From: Bradyrhizobium canariense
Lineage (GTDB): Bacteria; Pseudomonadota; Alphaproteobacteria; Rhizobiales; Xanthobacteraceae
Assembly (NCBI RefSeq): GCF_900105125.1
Contig: NZ_LT629750.1
Location: 5,235,001-5,299,000, forward strand
Direction of reading: 5' to 3'
DNA: 64,000 nt
The notes under the pieces: generated by a model
Seen by the model: only the letters and a program-made list of their open reading frames with translations
What the model was told of the DNA's origin: nothing
The model's database searches: none
Shown: positions 1 to 8,709 of the stretch, piece after piece
Layout: each line of letters starts with the position of its first letter
How positions within the stretch are numbered: position 1 is the stretch's first letter
Made by a program: the position numbers and the translations under genes

Positions 1-2
1 CC

Positions 3-989
3 GCCGTCTGGTACTGGACGTCATCGCCGCACGCTCAACTGGCATCGGCTCCCGCCACCGTGACTGCCGCGCAGGCCGAACGGCTTCCGGCGGCGGCGGC
101 GGCTGAAGATACGGTCGACGTCACCGCCGCCATCCCGGGCAAACCCGCAGCCCCCTCGCCCGCAGCAGCCCAATCTGTTGTTACCGCACAGCCGGCCGCG
201 CCTTGCGCCAATCCGGACGCGCTTGGCGTCAGCCGTGTCGTGGAAGTCGACACCACGGGTGGACCGGGTTTCGGCTTCGAGCATTTCAAGCAGCTCGATT
301 TTCTGACTGACAAGGAAGTGGTGCTGACCTTCGACGACGGTCCGTGGCCCGGCAATACGCCGGCGGTACTCAAGGCGCTCGCCGACCAGTGCACCAAGGC
401 GGTGTTTTTCTCGATCGGCAAACACGCGACCTATCATCCGGAGATTCTCAAGCAGGTCGCCGCGGCCGGCCACACCGTCGGCACGCATACCTGGTCGCAC
501 GCCAACCTCAACAGCAAGAAGCTGACGGAGCAGCAGGTCAAGGACGAAATCGAAAAGGGCTTTAGCGCCGTGAAGCTGGCGCTCGGCGCGGCGCCGGCTC
601 CGTTCTTCCGCTTCCCGGAGCTGCAGCATAACCCCGCGGCGATGGCCTATCTTGGCCAGCGCAACGTCGCGATCTTCTCCTGCGACCTCGATTCATTCGA
701 CTTCAGGAAAGCCAGTACGCCGGACAAAGTCGTGGAAACGGTCATGACCAAGCTCGACAAGCAAGGCAAAGGCATCATCCTGATGCACGACTTCCAGAAG
801 CATACCGCCGAAGCGCTGCCCGAATTGCTGCGCCGTCTGAAAGCCGGCGGCTACAAGGTGGTGCAGATGAAAGCCAAGGCGCCGCTGGAAACGCTCGCGG
901 AATATGACGAGTTGATGCTCAAGGACGCCAAGGTTCCGGTCTCCAGCACGCGGCCGGTCAATAGCGTGGTGCAGACCGTTTCGAAGTAA
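3..989 (+). CDS. Polysaccharide deacetylase (CE4/NodB fold), 5' end outside window
   Basis: Carbohydrate esterase family 4 enzymes remove N- or O-acetyl groups from envelope or extracellular polysaccharides. The NodB motifs are visible: TFDDGP near base 330, the metal-binding HTWSH near 484, RFPELQ in the place of the usual RxPY motif, and LMHD near 781. The frame is open to the left edge of the window, so the GTG at 60 is probably internal; the first visible residues (AVWYW) look like the end of an N-terminal membrane anchor. A low-complexity Ala/Pro linker of about 50 residues precedes the catalytic domain. It lies upstream of glycosyltransferase-type genes in the same direction, which suggests an envelope-glycan role. 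The substrate cannot be told. Confidence 0.88.
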   Translation, partial: AVWYWTSSPHAQLASAPATVTAAQAERLPAAAAAEDTVDVTAAIPGKPAAPSPAAAQSVVTAQPAAPCANPDALGVSRVVEVDTTGGPGFGFEHFKQLDFLTDKEVVLTFDDGPWPGNTPAVLKALADQCTKAVFFSIGKHATYHPEILKQVAAAGHTVGTHTWSHANLNSKKLTEQQVKDEIEKGFSAVKLALGAAPAPFFRFPELQHNPAAMAYLGQRNVAIFSCDLDSFDFRKASTPDKVVETVMTKLDKQGKGIILMHDFQKHTAEALPELLRRLKAGGYKVVQMKAKAPLETLAEYDELMLKDAKVPVSSTRPVNSVVQTVSK

Positions 990-1120
990 AAGCCTCGCCA
1001 GGCGGCGAGCCGCACGAGCGCGAGACTTAAAAAGCGCCGCTGGATTTGTCCGGGGGTGTCTTTTGTTTTGGCCTTACCGGTAAACTCCGTGCCGAAGCTC
1101 AGATCCAGCGGTCCCATGAC

Positions 1121-2683
1121 ATGATTTCTTTGGTTTGGCAGGTCAAGACGGCCTGGGCGCGGCCCGGCTCGGATCGATTCGCGGCGATTGTTGTTTTTGC
1201 GCTGCTGGTCGCCGCCTCGCTTCTCCCCGTGCTACTGACGCCCATTCCGGCGATGGTTGATTATCCCAATCACCTCGCCCGCATGTACATTCTGAGCCAG
1301 AACGGCACGCCCGATGCCAACCCGTATTACGAGGTGGCCTGGGCGCTCTATCCCAATCTGGCGATGGATTTGCTGATCCCGCAGATGGCGCGGCTGATCA
1401 GCGTCGAAAATGCCACCCGGCTGTTTCTGCTCTTGAGCCAATTATTGATCGTCGGCGGTGCGCTTGGGCTCGAACGTGTCGTGAAGGGGCGTCTCCATCT
1501 TGCCGGCTTCGCGGCGCTCATGTTCCTCTACTGCCTGCCGTTTACTTGGGGCTTCGTGAATTTCGAATTCGGTCTGGGCGTCGCGCTCTGGGGTATCGCT
1601 GCTTATCTGATGGTGGCGGAGCGCGCATTGCCGGTGCGTTTCATCGTCAACGCGGTTTTCGTCACGGCGCTGTTTGCGGCGCATTTCTTTTCGCTCGGCG
1701 TCTATGGCGCGACGCTTGGGTTCTATGAGCTGTGGCGCGCCTGCGAGCGGAAAGTGCCGTATCGCGACGCCGCGTTGCGGCTTGTGACGCTTGCAATACC
1801 AGCGGTGGCACTTTTCGGGGTCATGCAATTGACCGCCGGCTCGATCGGAAGCGAGGGCACAACTTGGCTTTTTGAATTCAAGCCGCTCTGGCTCTTTCGT
1901 ATTATGAACGGCTACAATATGACGGTGTCGGCGGCGAGCGCGCTGGCACTGATGGCGTTGCTGTATTTCGCAGCCAGACGCGGCGTTCTAAAGCTCGAGC
2001 CGGCCGGGATTTGGCTCGCGATCGGCTTTGCGTTTCTTTACCTTGCGATCCCGTCGACGCTGTTCGGCACCTCGTTTGTCGACCTCCGGCTGATCCCCGC
2101 AGCGGCTTTGATCATTCCGGCCTTCTGCTCGCTGTCGCTGCCCAGCCGACGATGGACAATTGCTGCGCTCACCGTTGTCACCGGCATCACGCTCACCAAT
2201 CTGGCCACCGTATTTGTGGTCTGGCTGTCTTACCGTGCAGACTATGCCGCTATTATCGAGTCGTTCCACAAGATCGACCGCGGTTCGCTGGTGCTCGTTG
2301 GCGGCAGCGGCGAGAGCGAGGACCCGCCGTTCAACGACCTCACGCGGTATCCGATGTTTTATGCTCCGACGCTGGCGGTGCATTATGCCAACGCTTTTGT
2401 ACCGAACGTGTTCACCGAGGTGGGCAAGCAGCCGGTGCAGGCGCGCGCCGCCGTCCGCCGTCTCGCCATCCCCTATGGCGGACCGATACCGATACGCTTG
2501 CTTGCCGCGATCGCGGCAGGCCAAACGGTGTCTGACATTCCGCCTTTCATCCGCACCTGGTACCGGGATTACGACTATCTCTATGTGCTGGGGCCGCGCG
2601 TGGTGAACCCGCTGCCAAACCTGCTGGAGGAATTGGACAGCTCCGCGCGCTTTGTTCTCTATAAAATCCATCGCGCGCCCTAG
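1121..2683 (+). CDS. Large polytopic membrane protein, possible GT-C glycosyltransferase
   Basis: This is a 520-residue protein with about ten hydrophobic segments. The first predicted outer loop carries PAMVDYPNHLAR. An acidic residue in that loop is what polyprenol-phosphate-sugar dependent GT-C enzymes use, so a GT-C role is inferred; no curated family is recognised. A further upstream in-frame codon at 1046 exists, but the ATG at 1121 leads directly into MISLVWQVKTAW and the first membrane helix, so I prefer it. It is followed after about 200 bases by a GT2 gene of the polyprenol-phosphate type, which would supply the donor such an enzyme needs. Confidence 0.7.
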   Translation: MISLVWQVKTAWARPGSDRFAAIVVFALLVAASLLPVLLTPIPAMVDYPNHLARMYILSQNGTPDANPYYEVAWALYPNLAMDLLIPQMARLISVENATRLFLLLSQLLIVGGALGLERVVKGRLHLAGFAALMFLYCLPFTWGFVNFEFGLGVALWGIAAYLMVAERALPVRFIVNAVFVTALFAAHFFSLGVYGATLGFYELWRACERKVPYRDAALRLVTLAIPAVALFGVMQLTAGSIGSEGTTWLFEFKPLWLFRIMNGYNMTVSAASALALMALLYFAARRGVLKLEPAGIWLAIGFAFLYLAIPSTLFGTSFVDLRLIPAAALIIPAFCSLSLPSRRWTIAALTVVTGITLTNLATVFVVWLSYRADYAAIIESFHKIDRGSLVLVGGSGESEDPPFNDLTRYPMFYAPTLAVHYANAFVPNVFTEVGKQPVQARAAVRRLAIPYGGPIPIRLLAAIAAGQTVSDIPPFIRTWYRDYDYLYVLGPRVVNPLPNLLEELDSSARFVLYKIHRAP

Positions 2684-2892
2684 CTCAAGGGCGCGCCGGC
2701 TTCCGATGGCTCTCCGCGTTTTGAGCGCAGCGTGTTCGGCCTGCCGCGTCCCGCTGACCGTATCCAAACAGGAACCGGCGAAAACTGCCCGAAAACGACT
2801 CGAAACCGAGCCGTCCTTAACGGTTACGGCAAGGCCGCCTTAACCACCGGCGTTCTAGACTTCCGCCACTTCAACGGAGTGGAAGCTCTCAA

Positions 2893-3891
2893 ATGGCGGC
2901 CGATTCCAAGCCGATCAGCTACAGCATCGTCATCCCGGTTTTCAACGAGGAAGCCGTGCTGCCGGTGCTGCTGCGCCGGCTCGACCTGCTGCTCACCCGG
3001 CTGAGCGGGCCGGCGGAGGCGATCTTCGTCGACGACGGCAGCAGCGATTCCAGCCCCGTCGTGTTGCAGGCGCTCGCCAAGCGCGACCCGCGCTTCCGCT
3101 ATATCGGCCTGTCGCGCAATTTCGGCCACCAGGTCGCCATCACCGCCGGCATGGACGCGACGCAGGGCGAAGCGATCATCGTCATGGACGCCGACCTGCA
3201 GGACCCGCCCGAGATCGTCGAACAACTGATTGCCAAATGGCAGGAAGGCTACGACGTCGTCTATGCGCGCCGTCTGTCGCGCGCCGGCGAAAGCCGGTTC
3301 AAGCGTGCCACCGCCCATTTATTCTATCGGATGCTCGGCAGCATGTCCTCGGTCGGGATTCCGGCCGACGTCGGCGATTTCCGCCTGATCGACCGCAAGG
3401 TGCTCGACGCGCTGCGCCAGATGCCGGAGCAGGACCGCTTCGTGCGCGGCATGATCGCCTGGCTCGGCTTCCGGCAGACCGAAGTGACTTTTCATCGCCT
3501 CGAGCGCGCCGCTGGCGAAACCAAATACCCGCTGTTCAAGATGGTGCGGCTCGCCATGAACGCGGCGCTCGGGTTTTCCGATGCGCCGTTGCGGCTGGCG
3601 ATCTGGTGTGGGCTCGTGGTGTCAGGCCTGGCGCTGCTCTACGGCGGCTGGGTGCTGGCGTTGTGGATGAGCAACGACAGCCATCTGGTTGCCGGCTGGT
3701 CCTCGACCATCGTTATCGTGTCGCTGCTGTGCGGCATGAACATGCTGATGACCGGCATTGTCGGACTTTATGTTGGCCGTATCCATGGCGAAGTGAAGCG
3801 CCGCCCGCTCTATGTGGTGCAGAAGCGGCTCGGCTTCGAGCGCGACCTGGCCGCGCCAGCGCACCCCGCGATCCACGCCGTACACGAATAG
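2893..3891 (+). CDS. Polyprenol-phosphate glycosyltransferase, GT2 (GtrB/DPM1/ArnC type)
   Basis: The enzyme is predicted to move a sugar from a nucleotide donor to undecaprenyl phosphate on the cytoplasmic face. The GT-A domain is clear: IVIPVFNEE at residues 12–20, DDGSSD at 47–52 and DADLQDPPE at 99–107, the signature of the DPM1/GtrB group. Two membrane helices lie at about residues 235–260 and 270–295, as in GtrB. At 332 residues it has the normal family length. The Shine-Dalgarno GGAGTGGAAG precedes the ATG. The methyltransferase gene starts 11 bases downstream, so the two are likely co-transcribed, and the neighbouring GT-C-like proteins are candidate users of the lipid-linked sugar. 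Confidence 0.9.
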   Translation: MAADSKPISYSIVIPVFNEEAVLPVLLRRLDLLLTRLSGPAEAIFVDDGSSDSSPVVLQALAKRDPRFRYIGLSRNFGHQVAITAGMDATQGEAIIVMDADLQDPPEIVEQLIAKWQEGYDVVYARRLSRAGESRFKRATAHLFYRMLGSMSSVGIPADVGDFRLIDRKVLDALRQMPEQDRFVRGMIAWLGFRQTEVTFHRLERAAGETKYPLFKMVRLAMNAALGFSDAPLRLAIWCGLVVSGLALLYGGWVLALWMSNDSHLVAGWSSTIVIVSLLCGMNMLMTGIVGLYVGRIHGEVKRRPLYVVQKRLGFERDLAAPAHPAIHAVHE

Positions 3892-3901
3892 GCGCGCCCG
3901 C

Positions 3902-4585
3902 ATGACCGAACTGTTCGACAGCTACCGCAGCAACTACCGGGACGTGGTCCAATCCTCGATCGACTTCTCCGGCCTGCCGCACAGTTTCTTCATGCGCGCC
4001 AAGGCCGACCTATTGCGCGAATTGATCGCACAACGGCTCGGGCCGGAAAAACCAGCTATGCTCGATGTCGGCTGCGGTGTTGGTAGCTTTCATCCCTTGC
4101 TGCGCGGCATGGTCGGCCGCCTGGTCGGTATTGATGTTTCCTCGGCCAGCATCGCACAGGCGCAGACCGACAACCGCGAGGTCGACTACCGTACCTTCGA
4201 CGGCAAGAGCTTTCCCTTCGACGACGCCAGCTTCGATCTGGTGACCGCGATCTGCGTGCTGCACCATGTCGCGCCCGCCGAATGGGCGCATTTCATAAAC
4301 GAGATGCGGCGTGCGGTGCGGCCCGGAGGGCTTATCTGCGTCATCGAGCACAATCCGCTCAATCCGCTGACCCGCCTTGCCGTTGCGCGCTGCGAATTCG
4401 ACCGCGATGCCGTCCTGCTCGGCGCCGGCAAGGCGCGAAAATTGATGGCGGCCGGTGGCTTGCGCGAGATCGGCGCGCGCCACTTCCTGCTGTTGCCCTG
4501 GGAGGCGAAGCCGGCGCGGTACGTCGAAGGTGCTTTAAGCAACGTGCCCATCGGCGCGCAATACGCCGCTTTCGGCACCGCCTGA
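3902..4585 (+). CDS. Class I SAM-dependent methyltransferase
   Basis: This is a Rossmann-fold methyltransferase of 227 residues. The SAM-binding motif DVGCGVG is at residues 55–61, followed by the acidic post-motif VGIDVS and by AICVLHHV and RPGGLICVIEHNP further on, which fit the Methyltransf_11 type. I chose the ATG at 3902 because it follows the stop of the GT2 gene by 11 bases; an upstream in-frame codon lies inside that gene. The target is unknown. From its partners I infer a glycan or lipid-linked sugar acceptor. Confidence 0.85.
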   Translation: MTELFDSYRSNYRDVVQSSIDFSGLPHSFFMRAKADLLRELIAQRLGPEKPAMLDVGCGVGSFHPLLRGMVGRLVGIDVSSASIAQAQTDNREVDYRTFDGKSFPFDDASFDLVTAICVLHHVAPAEWAHFINEMRRAVRPGGLICVIEHNPLNPLTRLAVARCEFDRDAVLLGAGKARKLMAAGGLREIGARHFLLLPWEAKPARYVEGALSNVPIGAQYAAFGTA

Positions 4586-4586
4586 G

Positions 4587-6032
4587 CTATTTCCTCGACA
4601 CATCCCGCCGCTTGTGCACCACCGCCACGTCATCGCTGTAGACGCGCTGCCAGTCCGGCAAGCGGTCGAGCAGCGCCACCGCCGGCGTGTCCGGCGCGAG
4701 CAGCGTTGCGCCGAATTTGTACTGGTCGAGCAGTTTGAGAAAATCGGGAAGGTCGGCCAGCGACACATCGCGATTGTAGCGCGCGATGAATTCGCCGCCG
4801 TACAATTCACCGCGGCCGTCAATGAAAGTGGAAATGCCGGCGAAGATCAAATAGCCACCGAACGCATAATCGTTGAGCACGGGTCCCGCCTTGGCGAGAT
4901 CGGCATTGGCAATCGCCGCCTCCGGCGTGTTGTTCGGCGCCGGACGCACGTCGCGCACCAGCGCCAGCGCGGTCGCCACGATCATCACGCCCAGGGCCGT
5001 CAGGTTGATGGCGCGCACTGAGCCGGCCGCATCATCCCCGGCCCGCTCGCCTAACTGCCGCGCCAGCGGTGCCGCCAGATAGAGCGGCGCCAACATCGCC
5101 AAAAGATCTGCATTGCGCACCTGCGCCAGCGCGAAATGCAGCAGGCCGAGCACCACCAGCGCCCGCACCACCGGCAGCGTCACTCCGCGCGACAGCGCGA
5201 AGATACCCGCCAGCAGCAGGAACTCGAAGGTACCGATATGGGCAAAGTCCTGCGGCCGCCATTCCGCGATCCAACCGAGCGCCGCGCCGAGGCCGAGCGT
5301 CTTGAGCGGTATCAGCAGTGGGCCCGGCCCGTAGGGCGTCAGGCAGCACGCTGCTGCCGCCAAGACCGTGAACGGCAACCAGCGCAAAAGCACGCGCGGC
5401 CATTCGCTGCGCTTCTCGTCCAGCAGCGCCTCGAGCACCGCGGGCCCAATCAGCCCGAGCGCCAGCACCACGCTTCCGTGCAGATTGGCCCACAGCACCA
5501 GCAACGGAAGCGCCAAATAAGGCGGGGGCGCACGGCGGTCCATGCAGCGCACCAGCGCCGCCGCCCAGGCCACCATGATCGGCAGCGCCAGCACGTGCGG
5601 CCGCGCCAGCATATGCGGCGCCAACAGCATCATCGCCGCCATGACCATGAGCAGCGTCAGTTTCGGCGACAACTCGCGCAGCAGGAAGTGCGTCAGCAGA
5701 CCGACGGCGAGCGCGATCGCGGCCGCCGCCAGCGCCCCCACGCCGGCCCAGCCGGAAAGCGCATACACCGCCGCATAGATCACTTCCGACAGCCATTCGA
5801 AACTGATCCAGGGCGCGCCGTACATGGAAAAGGAGAACGGGTCGCTCGCCGGCACCGCGCCGTGCGCCATGATCCAGCGCCCGACCGCAATATGAGAATA
5901 GCTGTCCGGATCGCTCAGTAGCCGCGGCCCGAGCGTCAGCAGCAGGGCATAGACGGCCGCGCCCACCAGCCAGGGCAGCGCTGCCCGTGCCGGGAACGGT
6001 TTGGCCGCGCTCAGAATGACCTCATCGCTCAT
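4587..6032 (-). CDS. Polytopic membrane protein, GT-C-like
   Basis: This protein of 481 residues has about twelve hydrophobic segments. After the first helix comes LSDPDSYSHIAVGRWI, an acidic loop of the kind seen in GT-C glycosyltransferases (here a DPDS motif), then an aromatic-rich stretch and a short soluble C-terminal domain of about 100 residues. The gene is convergent with the methyltransferase, with the two stops only 1–2 bases apart. A role in transferring a polyprenol-linked sugar is inferred from topology and neighbours. It could also be an O-antigen ligase-like protein, though no ligase motif is seen. Confidence 0.72.
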   Translation of the reverse strand: MSDEVILSAAKPFPARAALPWLVGAAVYALLLTLGPRLLSDPDSYSHIAVGRWIMAHGAVPASDPFSFSMYGAPWISFEWLSEVIYAAVYALSGWAGVGALAAAAIALAVGLLTHFLLRELSPKLTLLMVMAAMMLLAPHMLARPHVLALPIMVAWAAALVRCMDRRAPPPYLALPLLVLWANLHGSVVLALGLIGPAVLEALLDEKRSEWPRVLLRWLPFTVLAAAACCLTPYGPGPLLIPLKTLGLGAALGWIAEWRPQDFAHIGTFEFLLLAGIFALSRGVTLPVVRALVVLGLLHFALAQVRNADLLAMLAPLYLAAPLARQLGERAGDDAAGSVRAINLTALGVMIVATALALVRDVRPAPNNTPEAAIANADLAKAGPVLNDYAFGGYLIFAGISTFIDGRGELYGGEFIARYNRDVSLADLPDFLKLLDQYKFGATLLAPDTPAVALLDRLPDWQRVYSDDVAVVHKRRDVSRK

Positions 6033-6237
6033 GAGCAGCGAAGGTAAGGCGGCAGTATTAATTCTTCTTTGCGGTCCGCCCGTGCTGCCGGCGGCTCCGC
6101 TAACGGCACCCGCATGATGTCGTGCTGGATCGGCGCCGACGTCGTCACGATGAACGGCATGCTTGCATCACATCGCAGACGAAGAACGGAACCAAACCCT
6201 GGCAAACGTCGGCAATGCTCCCAAAAACGACGGGGTA

Positions 6238-7761
6238 CTATCGCTCTGTCCGGCGCAGGATATCGATCCCTTCGATCGACTGCACGAGCGTGTAAGGCCT
6301 GAGGAGTTGCGTCAACTCCGCATCGGCGCGTGCCCACGCACCCCAGCCATCGCGCAGATTATCGATCAGAACAACGTCGGGCGGCAGACTCTTGAAATCT
6401 TCGATCAGCCAGGTCCTCTCCTGCGCCAGATAGCCATTCAACCTGGCGTCGGTCTGCGGATCGATCGAATTATGCTCACGCGTAAGCCGCACGAATTCGC
6501 GCGCCCACAAACTCTCCTGCCGCGAGACCCATACGCCATGGAGTGTTCGCACCAATGGATGGCCTATGGCTGCTTCGCCGCTCAATACCAGAATTCTTGG
6601 ATGCGGTTTGAGAGCGGCAACCGCGCCCTCGATGGGCCCGACATAGACCTGCGCGTTGAACCACTGGCTGCCGACGACGAAGGTCGCAGCCAGCATCGAC
6701 ATCGCCGCGATCTCGAAGCGACGAGAGCCTGCTTGAATACTGGCTGCGCCCGTCAGCACATATCCCATTCCTAGCAAAACCAGTGCGACCATCGGATAGG
6801 ATTGGTAGGCCCAGCCCCGTCCCTGCAGAAAAAACGAGATCGCAAATCCAAACGACGCCAGGAGCGTCACCAGGGCTGCTGAATCCAGCTCGTTCGTTCT
6901 CCGTACCAAAAAGATCGAGATGACGGCGATGAGCCAGATCAGCGTTGCCGAATTAAGCAGCACGACCGACGCAGGCATCGACCAGGACAGGTAGATGTCG
7001 CGAACCAGCGGATACGTCGCCGTGAAATATTCCGGGTAGAAGACATAAGTGTAAAAGCTGAACGCGGTCACCAGCCCGCCGGCGATCACATTCTCGGGCG
7101 AAAAAAGCACACGCCAGGAATGCGCACGGACGGCCGACATAACGACGCATAAAATGGCAGGAATGGCGAAATAGGGTTTGAAGGCGAGCGTGATGCCGGC
7201 CCCGACACCTGCCGTCAGGATCGCCCAAAGCGGAAGCGGCTCGCGGTTGCTGCGGAGCGCATAGACTGCCAGCGCCGGCAAAAATGTGAGCGTCGCAATA
7301 TGCTCACGCTGTCCAAAGACGTGCATCGGCAGGATCGTCAGCACGGCCGCCGCCCAAATGGCCAACGAAGCCCATCTCACCTTGTCGAGCATCGAGGAGA
7401 GACGAAGGATGCGCGCGGTCACCAGCAGCGAGGCGGCGGCAAGCAGCAGAATTTGGGTATCGATTACATATTTTGGATCGAGGCCCAGGGCGCGCGCCAA
7501 GACAATGCCGGGAAGGTAGGCCAGGACCGACATCGGAGGATTGATTTCAACGATATCGACGTAGAGCCGCTCGCCGTCCAATACGCGCTCGCCGACGGTG
7601 AGCAGCCAGCTCACGTCGGTATTGAGAGGCACGACCTGCCGCAGCAGGATCGCTACCGCAAACACAAGGGCGATCAGGAACCACGGCAAGAGCGAGAGCT
7701 TCTCGCGGTCTGCCGAATCGCGAAGCGGAATGCGAGATACGGCATCGATGTTCGAAGTCAT
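6238..7761 (-). CDS. Polytopic membrane protein, GT-C/PMT-like
   Basis: This is a third large membrane protein (507 residues, roughly ten to twelve helices). The first outer loop reads PLNTDVSWLLTVGERVLDGERLYVDIVEINPPM: an Asp early in the loop, then Glu and Asn residues before the second helix. The spacing resembles protein-mannosyltransferase-like GT-C enzymes (compare ArnT-type D-x-G-R-Y…PP). The C-terminal 130 residues are soluble. About 205 bases separate it from the next membrane protein gene on the same strand. The acceptor is unknown. Confidence 0.72.
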   Translation of the reverse strand: MTSNIDAVSRIPLRDSADREKLSLLPWFLIALVFAVAILLRQVVPLNTDVSWLLTVGERVLDGERLYVDIVEINPPMSVLAYLPGIVLARALGLDPKYVIDTQILLLAAASLLVTARILRLSSMLDKVRWASLAIWAAAVLTILPMHVFGQREHIATLTFLPALAVYALRSNREPLPLWAILTAGVGAGITLAFKPYFAIPAILCVVMSAVRAHSWRVLFSPENVIAGGLVTAFSFYTYVFYPEYFTATYPLVRDIYLSWSMPASVVLLNSATLIWLIAVISIFLVRRTNELDSAALVTLLASFGFAISFFLQGRGWAYQSYPMVALVLLGMGYVLTGAASIQAGSRRFEIAAMSMLAATFVVGSQWFNAQVYVGPIEGAVAALKPHPRILVLSGEAAIGHPLVRTLHGVWVSRQESLWAREFVRLTREHNSIDPQTDARLNGYLAQERTWLIEDFKSLPPDVVLIDNLRDGWGAWARADAELTQLLRPYTLVQSIEGIDILRRTER

Positions 7762-7967
7762 GGCGCTGTCCTGCGAGCGAACCGCGCCACGCTAGCGGGT
7801 GAGCGTTAACGCCGCATTTTCGGCAGGCATTTTTCGGGATGGGACCGCTATGGGCCAGAACGTCGCGCGGGCGGTTCCGGGATAAAATTCGCGGGGTAGC
7901 GTTGGCAAACGCGCGCGCACAACAAAAAGCGCGCGCGGGATCGGATCCAAGGCGCTTTCTGTCGGCT

Positions 7968-8351
7968 TTACCAATAGATGCCGTGCCGATGCAGTTCGCC
8001 GATGATACGGCCCTCGGTCCAGTAGCGCTTATGCTTCGACTTTTGCGCCTTCGGCGCCTGGGCGACGACCGGCTTGACCGTATCCTTGACTGTGTCCTTG
8101 ACCCTATCCTTGGCCGGATCAATCTTCGTCTGCCCGGTGGTTGGGGTGGCCGCGACGGCGGAGGGCCGTTCGACGAATTTCGGCGTGTCCGCCACGCTCG
8201 GCGCCGCGGCCGATGTCGACGCCTCGGAGGGCTGGCTTTGCTCGGCCGCGGCCGGCTGGTCGCTCGGTCCCTGCGTCAGGCTGCGCGCTTCGTCGGCCCG
8301 GACGGATGCGGACGCCAGAACCATCGCCGCGATCAGAATGAATTTACGCAT
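7968..8351 (-). CDS. Small secreted protein with conserved C-terminal motif, function unknown
   Basis: This 127-residue protein has a clear N-terminal signal peptide (MRKFILIAAMVLASASVRA). A low-complexity Ala/Pro/Ser/Thr middle and a Lys/Val/Asp repeat (DRVKDTVKDTVK) follow, and then a basic linker. The last 18 residues, YWTEGRIIGELHRHGIYW, are the only part that looks structured. I recall similar short tails in hypothetical proteins of Bradyrhizobium relatives. The gene stands alone between a membrane protein gene and a tRNA. No function can be assigned. Confidence 0.7.
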   Translation of the reverse strand: MRKFILIAAMVLASASVRADEARSLTQGPSDQPAAAEQSQPSEASTSAAAPSVADTPKFVERPSAVAATPTTGQTKIDPAKDRVKDTVKDTVKPVVAQAPKAQKSKHKRYWTEGRIIGELHRHGIYW

Positions 8352-8472
8352 GTGAAATCCCTCGCTGGATTGGCGAAGACGCTAAACCGACCTTGAGGGA
8401 AATTATGTGGGACGGATCACTTGAGCGCTTATGCCGCCTGGGAAGCGTCCATCATTCGATATTTTGAGGGGC

Positions 8473-8548
8473 TGGTGCCGCAAGAGGGATTCGAACCCCC
8501 GACCCCGTCATTACGAATGACGTGCTCTACCAACTGAGCTATTGCGGC
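8473..8548 (-). tRNA. tRNA-Thr (anticodon CGU)
   Basis: The reverse strand folds into a full cloverleaf. The acceptor stem pairs GCCGCAA with TTGCGGC, the D-arm is AGCTCAGTTGGTAGAGC, the anticodon stem CGTCA/TGACG closes the 7-base loop TTCGTAA with anticodon CGT, and the T-arm has GGTTCGAATCC. The 3' CCA is encoded. It decodes ACG. No clear T-tract terminator follows. Confidence 0.95.
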
Positions 8549-8568
8549 GGACCAGAGCCTTTATTGAC

Positions 8569-8613
8569 GCGTTTTCTCTGCGCGAACCGGCAACCCGCCT
8601 CGCTCGAAAACGC
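8569..8613. repeat. Dispersed inverted repeat (GCGTTTTC … GAAAACGC)
   Basis: GCGTTTTC at 8569–8576 is answered by GAAAACGC at 8606–8613, with CGCGAACCGG in between. A second copy with the same end sequences lies at 11796–11863, and a partial one near 54400. I recall this REP-like unit from Bradyrhizobium genomes. Its function is unknown. Confidence 0.6.
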
Positions 8614-8709
8614 TTTGGCGGGCGCACTCGGCCGGGGTCGAAAACGCGTGCCACCTGATATCGGGAGCGGCTCCGATTGGCAAGGAAAACGCGGGTATAC
8701 GGGCTGGAA

